DNA of 6,722 nucleotides from CAZQLE01 sp964593905. GTDB taxonomy: Bacteria; Chloroflexota; Anaerolineae; Anaerolineales; Anaerolineaceae. Both the position numbers and the translations under genes were made by a program. This document shows positions 1 to 5,363 of this stretch, in pieces (position 1 is the stretch's first letter; every line of letters starts with the position of its first letter). The stretch lies in the NCBI GenBank assembly GCA_964593905.1, contig CAZQLE010000202.1:1-6722 (forward strand), given 5' to 3'. The notes under the pieces were generated by a model. That model did no database searches and had not been told where the DNA came from. It saw only the letters and a list, made by a program, of their open reading frames with translations.

Positions 1-1365
1 CAAAACGCGCTGATACCCAAATGATTCGAGTGGGCTGTGGTCAGGAAGGACGTAATCGCTTTCCAGGGCGGTCTCATCTTCAAATGGGCTGAACGAGACA
101 ACCAGCGGAACCTGTTTGAGCGCAGCGCCAAACCCGAGCGCGGCCGGCAGTTCAAAGAGCGGGTTAACGCCGTGGATGAAGAGCGCTTTTATCTGCCCGG
201 CTTTCATCTTTGCGATCAATTCTTTTACCGCTTGCAGACTGGTGGATTCTGGCATGACGGGTGAGAAGAAAACTCCGCCGGGACGATTAAGATTGCCCAC
301 CAAGCCATTCAACGCCAACACCACCTGTGCCGCAGCAGCGCTGAGTCCCGATCCGCCGGGGATGGCGAGTGAGGCCTGACTGGAAGCAAACAAAGCTGCC
401 AATTCTTCAAGCCGCTCCACAGGTACATCACAGGCTTCGGCCGCAGTTTTTAGATCGACGGCTTCAAAACCGCTGGTCGCCGAGTTTTTGAGCTCGGTGA
501 TGCGTTTCCCAAGCGCCGCTGCGACCAGACCCTCGCTGCCGGGCCGGATGGGCACCCACTCGTCAGCTGCTCCGGCCGTCATCGACATGCGCGGCTCAAA
601 AACTACTNNNNNNNNNNCTACTACGTGCCCCCGTTTTCCCAGTGCCCCGCGGCGCATTTGTGAGAAGCCGCGGGCAAAGGAGAGCGGAGAGAGATAGGTT
701 TCCAGAAAATTTGCGCCAAACGAAAAAACAACCTCTGCGTTTCCCAGATCAAAATAAGGGAAGCGGGCCTGACCAAACACTTTTTCGGCGGCATCCAACA
801 GGGTGGCGCGGCTGTCGAACATGCTGTAAGCACTGTAGCGCACCGGGGCCGGGGCGCCCAGCGCTGTTGTAAGCTCACTCAACAGGTCAAACAGATGGTC
901 ACTGCTTAACCCCAGCAAAAACGCCATCTCGCCGGGGCTGGTTTCTTTGAGCGCATTTTCCACCATGGTTAAGGCCGCAGACCAATCCATATTCTCACTG
1001 TCGGCCGACCCGCGTTCTGAACGCTGCAAGGCATGTTGAACCCGATCCGGGTTATACAGCCCTTGCACCGCGGTTTGACCGCGCGAACACAGCTTTCCAC
1101 GGTTGACGGGGTGGTTGGGGTTGCCCTCGGCTTTAATGGCGCGGCCTTCCTGGGTGCGCATTACAATACCGCAACCGGCTGGGCATTCGCGGCAGGTTGT
1201 GGCAAAATAGGTGCTCACCCCGGTCTGGTTATATTCCGGCATGTTGCCGTAGGGCTTGCGGGTTACATAGCGGGCAGCGGGGCCGCAGCCGGTTAATACG
1301 GCCGTTACGGCGGCGCTGACGCCGGATAATTTCAAGAAATCTCGCCTGGAGATTTTATCGCTCAT
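1..1365 (-). CDS. actB: ActB-like molybdopterin oxidoreductase-fold subunit, Tat-exported (5' part; 3' end outside window)
   Basis: This is the N-terminal 455 codons of a DMSO-reductase-superfamily protein; the frame stays open to the left edge. The start ATG at 1365 has AGGAG (1376-1380) 10 nt upstream. A Tat signal is visible (SRRDFLKLSG, residues 6-15), followed by a lipobox-like LTGC with Cys27, so the protein may be an exported lipoprotein. Four cysteines, C58-x2-C61-x3-C65-x27-C93, form the classic N-terminal [4Fe-4S] motif of molybdopterin oxidoreductases. The family-typical segments LYNPDR (103-108) and FGANFLET (216-223) follow. No Cys stands where a Mo ligand is expected (~residues 130-200). 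It begins 24 nt after the pentaheme cytochrome gene, the actA-actB order of Alternative Complex III, where ActB passes electrons from quinol oxidation through Fe-S clusters to ActA. The 10-N gap (608-617) falls inside and keeps frame. Alternatives are a true Mo enzyme or a Qrc-like complex. The fold is certain; the ActB assignment is likely and rests on context. Confidence 0.82.
   Translation of the reverse strand, partial: MSDKISRRDFLKLSGVSAAVTAVLTGCGPAARYVTRKPYGNMPEYNQTGVSTYFATTCRECPAGCGIVMRTQEGRAIKAEGNPNHPVNRGKLCSRGQTAVQGLYNPDRVQHALQRSERGSADSENMDWSAALTMVENALKETSPGEMAFLLGLSSDHLFDLLSELTTALGAPAPVRYSAYSMFDSRATLLDAAEKVFGQARFPYFDLGNAEVVFSFGANFLETYLSPLSFARGFSQMRRGALGKRGHVVXXXXVVFEPRMSMTAGAADEWVPIRPGSEGLVAAALGKRITELKNSATSGFEAVDLKTAAEACDVPVERLEELAALFASSQASLAIPGGSGLSAAAAQVVLALNGLVGNLNRPGGVFFSPVMPESTSLQAVKELIAKMKAGQIKALFIHGVNPLFELPAALGFGAALKQVPLVVSFSPFEDETALESDYVLPDHSPLESFGYQRVL
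608..617. other. Scaffold gap of 10 N, probably artificial
   Basis: Ten N interrupt the ActB-like gene. On the coding strand the left contig ends in ...CACGTAGTAG and the right one begins AGTAGTTTTTGAG. The two ends share AGTAG. Merging on this 5-nt overlap removes 15 nt and reads in frame as G-H-V-V-V-F-E-P-R, a plausible uninterrupted beta-strand of the domain. The gap is therefore probably a fixed-length filler between overlapping contig ends and not missing sequence. Confidence 0.85.
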
Positions 1366-1389
1366 ACGGTTGCATCTCCTCGTTGGGTA

Positions 1390-1926
1390 TCAATAATGGC
1401 ACAGGGCACAATCAGAAAGGCGGGTGAAATCGTCCGGCTGCATTTTCTGGTGACAATCCAGACACCAGCCCATGTTTTGCCCGGACTGAGGTTCAGCCAC
1501 GGTCATTGTGGATAGATCTCCATGACAGCTCTCGCAGTTTAGCCCGGCTGCAATATGCGGGCGGTGGTTGAAGTGTACAAAGTCGGGTTGAATGGCAACC
1601 GGCACCCAGGGAATTTCTTCTCCACTTTCAACAAACCCGCGCAGCTTATCCAGTTCGGGCGATTGTTTTGCGATTTGTTGGTGGCAGCCCCAGCATTTTT
1701 GCGAAGACGGAAGGCCTGCCTCGGGTCCCCAGGCCACACCAGGGTGGCAATATTGGCAGGACAACCCGACACCAACGTGGAAATTATGGGGAAATTGAAT
1801 TGGCTGGGGAGGGACCTGTTGGGTGACATACAAACCTCCCGCAGCACCGCCCAAAAGGATCACAACCACTGCTGCCAGACCAAGCCAAACAATAGGATGT
1901 TGCATCAGGGCTTTGGCTCTCTCCAT
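1390..1926 (-). CDS. actA: Membrane-anchored pentaheme cytochrome c (ActA-like)
   Basis: This 178-residue protein has an uncleaved N-terminal membrane helix (about residues 12-34) followed by five CxxCH heme c motifs at residues 57-61, 78-82, 131-135, 155-159 and 173-177. Extra histidines in FPHNFH (47, 50) and VHFNHRPH (118, 121, 124) are good candidates for distal heme ligands, giving bis-His low-potential hemes as in class III/c7-type cytochromes. Number of hemes, size, N-terminal anchor and position just ahead of an ActB-like gene match ActA of Alternative Complex III; the hexaheme QrcA of the Qrc complex is a related alternative. The protein ends one residue after the last heme histidine, so the C-terminus is very short. 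AAAGGA (1933-1938) lies 6 nt before the start ATG. In the complex it would take electrons from the Fe-S subunit and pass them to a mobile or fixed exoplasmic cytochrome or an oxidase. Confidence 0.88.
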   Translation of the reverse strand: MERAKALMQHPIVWLGLAAVVVILLGGAAGGLYVTQQVPPQPIQFPHNFHVGVGLSCQYCHPGVAWGPEAGLPSSQKCWGCHQQIAKQSPELDKLRGFVESGEEIPWVPVAIQPDFVHFNHRPHIAAGLNCESCHGDLSTMTVAEPQSGQNMGWCLDCHQKMQPDDFTRLSDCALCHY

Positions 1927-1954
1927 AGCTTGTCCTTTCTATGTATGAATAATG

Positions 1955-2006
1955 TTTGTTCTGTGTTTTTGACCGGACGGTCTGGCGTCAAAAACGGACG
2001 AACAAA
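1955..2006 (-). repeat. Imperfect 16-bp intergenic hairpin between diheme cytochrome and actA-like genes
   Basis: The two arms are 1955-1961 with 2000-2006 (7 bp, TTTGTTC/GAACAAA) and 1965-1973 with 1987-1995 (9 bp, GTTTTTGAC/GTCAAAAAC). They are separated by a 3x4-nt internal loop and closed by a 13-nt apical loop. It begins 4 nt after the TAA of the diheme gene. No U-tract follows on the minus strand, so it is unlikely to be a simple intrinsic terminator. An mRNA processing or stability element that sets different levels for the genes on either side is an inference. Confidence 0.6.
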
Positions 2007-2010
2007 GGGG

Positions 2011-2991
2011 TTATTTGCGCTCGGATCCACCCAGGACCCAGACGACGAGTAAGATGATTCCAACCAGCACGGCGGCGATGAGAATGTTAAACCCGAGCCC
2101 GATTCCCATGGCCCCGAGGGCGGTCAAGATGGAGGTGAAGAAATTATTGGCAGGCCCACCCACGCGCGGGGCGGCAGTCTCGCGCCCTTCAATGGCGGGT
2201 GTTTGGCCCGCGCTTTCTTTTAGCGCGGGTAATGTTTGGGCATAGACGAGAACATCCCGCCCCTGTTCGGCGCTCCAACCCAGCTCATACCCGATGACCA
2301 TGGCTGTACCGGGGGTGCCAAAACGGGTTTTGTGCAGAAAACGCCAGGGGTCTCGCGCGGCCAATGTGCCCAGCGATACCTCAGCCCCGCCATAGCGGAA
2401 GCCGATCGTTTTTCCATCGGCCCCGTGGCAAGATGCGCACTGACCATCATACAACTGCTTGCCAGTAGCCTGGTTTCCATGCAGTGCTTTTAACGTTAGC
2501 GGGTCAATATATTCACTGTCGTCGATCAGCGCGGTGGTGATAAATTTTGCGAGCGCAGTGCGATCGGCTTCACTGAGAAAGGCCGAGAAATCATGCGATG
2601 GATCACGGCTGCCTTCCAGGTGGCGTTTAATTTCAGCCTGATCCATTTTGGTCGCGGCCTGGAAAACACCCGGAAAACCGGTGAATTCGGAACCGGAACG
2701 ATAGGCGCCATCTTTGCCCTGATAATCCCATCCATGACAGGTCACACAGCGCCAGGTATCGGGCCCGGAACGTGTATTGGTGGTTTGCCGCTCCCAGAGC
2801 GGATGGTTTCCCTGTGGCGTCTGACTGCCAGTTGCAGCCGGCCAATTGTCATATAATGCTGCTCCACGGGGGATATCGGGGTCAACAGGCTGATCGCTTT
2901 GCGCCGCGGCGGCGCCGGTAATGAGCAATGCGCCCACCAGTGCACACATCAGGGTTGCTATCCAGCGATTCGATTGAACGATCCCTTTCAT
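2011..2991 (-). CDS. Diheme c-type cytochrome with C-terminal membrane anchor
   Basis: The 326-residue product has a signal peptide (basic start, hydrophobic stretch ~11-26, AAA-Q cleavage near 30), two cytochrome c domains and a C-terminal membrane helix (~303-320) before a short basic tail. The first domain binds heme at CVTCH (82-86) and contains a TGFPGVF segment. It has no clear Met ligand; H133 or M116 could serve. The second domain has CASCH (185-189) with Met231 in TPGTAM as the likely axial ligand. The ATG at 2991 was chosen because AGGAG (2999-3003) lies 7 nt upstream and a proper signal peptide follows; a GTG at 3033 would add 14 residues without a ribosome site. It sits between another anchored cytochrome and the actA-like gene, so it is probably an electron acceptor or relay of the ACIII-like complex, replacing or supplementing the monoheme ActE. 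No specific gene name is recognised. Confidence 0.85.
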   Translation of the reverse strand: MKGIVQSNRWIATLMCALVGALLITGAAAAQSDQPVDPDIPRGAALYDNWPAATGSQTPQGNHPLWERQTTNTRSGPDTWRCVTCHGWDYQGKDGAYRSGSEFTGFPGVFQAATKMDQAEIKRHLEGSRDPSHDFSAFLSEADRTALAKFITTALIDDSEYIDPLTLKALHGNQATGKQLYDGQCASCHGADGKTIGFRYGGAEVSLGTLAARDPWRFLHKTRFGTPGTAMVIGYELGWSAEQGRDVLVYAQTLPALKESAGQTPAIEGRETAAPRVGGPANNFFTSILTALGAMGIGLGFNILIAAVLVGIILLVVWVLGGSERK

Positions 2992-2998
2992 CACAACG

Positions 2999-3020
2999 CT
3001 CCTGCCGGCCAAAACGCCGG
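2999..3020 (-). promoter_or_regulatory. Ribosome binding site abutted by a small GC hairpin
   Basis: AGGAG at 2999-3003 decides the start at 2991. Directly 5' of it on the transcript is a CCGGC/GCCGG stem (3016-3020 paired with 3005-3009, 6-nt loop), leaving only one base between stem and Shine-Dalgarno. The hairpin might modulate ribosome access; this is inferred only from position. Confidence 0.4.
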
Positions 3021-3022
3021 AT

Positions 3023-3035
3023 GTCAAAAACACAG
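3023..3035 (+). repeat. 13-bp repeat matching the downstream intergenic hairpin in inverted orientation
   Basis: GTCAAAAACACAG here is the exact reverse complement of 1961-1973, so the pair flanks the diheme cytochrome gene as a 13-bp inverted repeat. In the minus-strand transcript the leader copy could pair perfectly with the 3' arm of the downstream hairpin. The sequence is A-rich and 13 bp is near chance expectation for a window this size, so significance is moderate. Confidence 0.45.
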
Positions 3036-3068
3036 GTCAATACTGGCTCTTTAATGTTCTTCTTAACA

Positions 3069-3096
3069 AGTATATCTATTCTGCAATTGTTTACAA
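3069..3096 (-). promoter_or_regulatory. Candidate internal sigma70-type promoter for the diheme-actA-actB genes
   Basis: On the minus strand TTGTAA (3091-3096, 4 of 6 matches to TTGACA) and TATACT (3069-3074, 5 of 6 to TATAAT) are separated by 16 nt. They lie in an AT-rich 130-nt spacer and would give a leader of roughly 70 nt before the ATG at 2991. No terminator is seen after the preceding gene, so read-through from upstream is also possible. Confidence 0.4.
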
Positions 3097-3121
3097 GTTC
3101 AATAGTAAAAGTCCATGAAAA

Positions 3122-3895
3122 TCACTGTCCTCCGTCTGCTTTTTTGCGAGCTGCCACCAAAGCCAGCAGAAAAACGACCCCCGCCACGGCCGGCAGTGCA
3201 ATGAGCAGCCACCAGGGCAGCGGGGTTTTTTCAGAACCGGCCGGAGGGATTAAGCTGGCGGTGGCCGCCGGGGTGGGCGAGATGGTTTCAGTCTGGCGGT
3301 CTGTCTGGATTAGATGTGCGTTAAGCACCACAAGGTTTGCATTTTCACGATTTAATTCATCGACCTTTAGCTCCACCTGATTCATCGATAACAGGTAGGC
3401 GGTGACATCCCAGATCTGGTCTTCAACCACCGTGCCAGGTGCGTACCAGGGCATATTTTGATCGATATAATCAAAATACTCGCGGGCAGTTGCGTACGGC
3501 GCCAGTTTATTGGGCCCAACCACCGGCGGGGACCATTGTGGAATTTCGAACCCGTCTACAGGGTGATTTGGCCCGTGGCATTTTGACTGCCAGCAATTTT
3601 GATCCGCCGGGTCCCAGGTGGCGATCCATTCGGCGGTTAATCCTGAGCCGTCATAGGCGTGGCAAGCGCTGCATACCAGCCGGTAGACCTCTTTCCCCCG
3701 TTCGATTTGCGGTGATTCGGCAGAAGCGCGTTCCAGATCGATTCGATAAAACCGCTCGGCAGCCGGGGTGGGTGGAATGGGAGTGTTATACTGGGGGGAA
3801 CTGTCGGCAAACACCGGTTGGCGGATGGTTAACAGGGATATTACAATCAAGATAGTGGCTATTTGTCCGAAGAAAATGATGATGCTCTTTTTCAT
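3122..3895 (-). CDS. c-type cytochrome with CxxCH and CX4CH motifs, C-terminal membrane anchor
   Basis: The 257-residue product has a signal peptide (hydrophobic ~4-22, cleavage probably after VFA at 30), one cytochrome c domain (~65-172), a Pro/Thr-rich linker and a C-terminal membrane helix (~228-249) with a basic RKK stop. The first heme motif is CSACH (75-79). An insertion in the same domain contains CWQSKCHGPNH, a CX4CH motif (101-107), so a second heme or a structural role is possible. M148 in QNMPWYAPG is the likely axial Met for the first heme, followed by the usual terminal helix (DQIWDVTAYLLSMN). It is the first gene of the cluster; AAAGGG (3902-3907) lies 6 nt before the ATG. By position it probably acts as an exoplasmic electron carrier anchored beside the ACIII-like complex. 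No specific name is recognised. Confidence 0.82.
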   Translation of the reverse strand: MKKSIIIFFGQIATILIVISLLTIRQPVFADSSPQYNTPIPPTPAAERFYRIDLERASAESPQIERGKEVYRLVCSACHAYDGSGLTAEWIATWDPADQNCWQSKCHGPNHPVDGFEIPQWSPPVVGPNKLAPYATAREYFDYIDQNMPWYAPGTVVEDQIWDVTAYLLSMNQVELKVDELNRENANLVVLNAHLIQTDRQTETISPTPAATASLIPPAGSEKTPLPWWLLIALPAVAGVVFLLALVAARKKADGGQ

Positions 3896-4121
3896 AACCA
3901 GCCCTTTTGCCCATTTTTAACTTGTCTGGTGACTGCTCAGGTTGTAGAACGAAAGCCCGGTCTGGTGCATGTTTGCGGCGCAATCCGGCGGCTTTTCCAG
4001 GATGATTACTTGTTGGTTACTCGTTTTATTATAGGTTAATTGGATAGAAAAAGGAATAATAATTTCTCTGGACTGGCTGCATCTTTTTATTAAAACAAAC
4101 GTAAATAAAGGCGTGGAAAAG
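3896..4121. other. Divergent intergenic region, AT-rich on the right half
   Basis: This stretch separates the minus-strand cytochrome cluster from the plus-strand methyltransferase gene. The right half (about 4020-4110) is strongly AT-rich compared with the rest of the window and must contain promoters for both directions. An 8-bp direct repeat GTCTGGTG lies at 3924-3931 and 3960-3967. No RNA gene, long palindrome or convincing small gene was seen. Confidence 0.6.
4028..4056 (-). promoter_or_regulatory. Candidate promoter of the cytochrome cluster (perfect -10 box)
   Basis: On the minus strand a perfect TATAAT occurs at 4028-4033. The -35 position 17 nt upstream reads TTCCTT (4051-4056), a poor match. 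This would leave an untranslated leader of about 130 nt ahead of the ATG at 3895. A weak -35 suggests an activator if the site is real. Confidence 0.35.
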
Positions 4122-5363
4122 ATGAAAATAGAATCTGTTATCGAATTTGATGTGACTGCACTGGTTTATGGCGGCGAGGGGATTGGGCGTCTTGCTGATG
4201 GTCGGGCTGTGTTTGTGCCGTATTGTTTGCCCGGTGAACGTGTGAAGGCGCAAATCATTGAAGAGAAACGGGGGCATGTGCGCGCCCGGCTGATCTATGT
4301 GACCCGCCCGGCTGAAAATCGAGTGGCCCCGCGCTGTGCGCATTTTTCAATTTGCGGGGGGTGTCATTATCAACATATGCCCTATGCGCAGCAGCTTCTG
4401 GTAAAGCAATCCATCCTCAAAGAGCAGTTGCAGCGTCTGGCAGGGTTGAAGGACCCCAATGTTGAAGCCTGCCGGCCTTCACCCCAGGAGTGGAATTATC
4501 GCAATACGGTTCAGTTTCATCTGGCAGCCAATGGCCGCCTGGGATATTACGAAGCGGGATCGCACGAGGTGATCGCTGTGCAGGAGTGTCATCTGCCGAT
4601 CGGCGCATTGGATGCGCTCTGGAAGCAGATTGAAATGGAACCGCTGGCAGAGATTGAACGGGTTGAATTGCGCAGTGGGGCGGAAGATGATTTGATGCTG
4701 ATGATTGAAAGCGCCAACCCAACCCTGGATGCAGAGTTTGCCCTGGACCTGCCGATTTCAGCCGTCCATATGGGCCCGGACGGGGCGACGATTCTGGCGG
4801 GTGATGGTTACGTGGTGATGCAGGTAAAAGATCAGGTATTTCGCGTATCGGCCGCCTCTTTTTTCCAGGTGAATACAGCCCAGGCCGGGGCGATGGTGGA
4901 CCATTTGTTGGAAGTTCTGCCATTAACCGGCGATAGCGTGGTGATGGACCTTTATTGCGGCGTGGGTTTGTTCTCGGCTTTTCTGGCGCCGCGTGTAAAA
5001 GAATGTATCGCGGTTGAACTTTCCGAGTCGGCGTGTGATGATTTTGCGGTCAATCTTGATTCGTTTGAGAATGTCTCGCTTTATTTGGGGGCGGCCGAAG
5101 ATGTGTTGCCCGGTCTGGAAGTGAAACCGCAGGTGGTGGTGGTGGACCCGCCCCGGGCGGGGATTGAGCGGCAGGCGATGGATGCGCTGCTGGCGATGTG
5201 CCCCGAAACGATTGCCTATATCTCGTGTGATCCGGCAACCCTGGCGCGGGATGTTAAAAAGCTGTTGGCAGGTGGGTATGCATTGGAGCGGGTGACCCCG
5301 TTTGATTTGTTTCCGCAAACCTATCATGTCGAAAGCATTTCAATTCTGAGGTTGGAAAAATGA
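4122..5363 (+). CDS. rlmD: RlmD/TrmA-family RNA (uracil-C5)-methyltransferase
   Basis: The 413-residue protein transfers a methyl group from SAM to C5 of a uridine in RNA; by architecture 23S rRNA U1939 (RlmD, formerly RumA) is the likely target, though RlmCD-type double specificity cannot be excluded. A TRAM RNA-binding domain occupies residues ~1-60. Cysteines C72, C78, C81 and C156 form the [4Fe-4S] site. The SAM-binding motif DLYCGVG is at 276-282, DPPRAG at 342-347, the nucleophile Cys369 in SCDPATLARD, and the general base Glu404 in HVES. All key residues are present and length is normal. ATG 4122 is preferred, with AAAGG (4107-4111) 10 nt upstream; an in-frame GTG at 4113 would place that site only 1 nt away. 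Its stop overlaps the start of the next gene. The enzyme is cytoplasmic and its neighbours give no functional hint. Confidence 0.9.
   Translation: MKIESVIEFDVTALVYGGEGIGRLADGRAVFVPYCLPGERVKAQIIEEKRGHVRARLIYVTRPAENRVAPRCAHFSICGGCHYQHMPYAQQLLVKQSILKEQLQRLAGLKDPNVEACRPSPQEWNYRNTVQFHLAANGRLGYYEAGSHEVIAVQECHLPIGALDALWKQIEMEPLAEIERVELRSGAEDDLMLMIESANPTLDAEFALDLPISAVHMGPDGATILAGDGYVVMQVKDQVFRVSAASFFQVNTAQAGAMVDHLLEVLPLTGDSVVMDLYCGVGLFSAFLAPRVKECIAVELSESACDDFAVNLDSFENVSLYLGAAEDVLPGLEVKPQVVVVDPPRAGIERQAMDALLAMCPETIAYISCDPATLARDVKKLLAGGYALERVTPFDLFPQTYHVESISILRLEK

Noticed and set aside
621..878. 85-codon minus-strand open frame next to the N gap
   Set aside because: It is in a different frame from the ActB-like protein, whose frame runs unbroken through this region and the gap.
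1555..2052. 165-codon plus-strand open frame opposite the pentaheme cytochrome gene
   Set aside because: It is antisense to a gene with five heme motifs, has low-complexity unconvincing protein sequence and no ribosome site; it is a frame shadow.
2992..3033. Upstream GTG start for the diheme cytochrome
   Set aside because: It lacks a Shine-Dalgarno and would place 14 residues before a normal signal peptide; the ATG at 2991 has AGGAG at ideal spacing.
2928..3380. 150-codon plus-strand open frame
   Set aside because: It overlaps two recognised cytochrome genes and the spacer between them on the opposite strand and shows no domain-like features.
3439..3855. 138-codon plus-strand open frame
   Set aside because: It lies wholly antisense to the CX4CH cytochrome gene and its translation looks like a shadow (Arg-rich, no motifs).
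4029..4343. 104-codon minus-strand open frame crossing the divergent region into the methyltransferase gene
   Set aside because: No ribosome site or family resemblance, and it covers the TRAM-domain coding part of a clear gene.
4417..4923. 168-codon minus-strand open frame inside the methyltransferase gene
   Set aside because: Pro/Arg-rich shadow of a gene whose catalytic residues are all intact.
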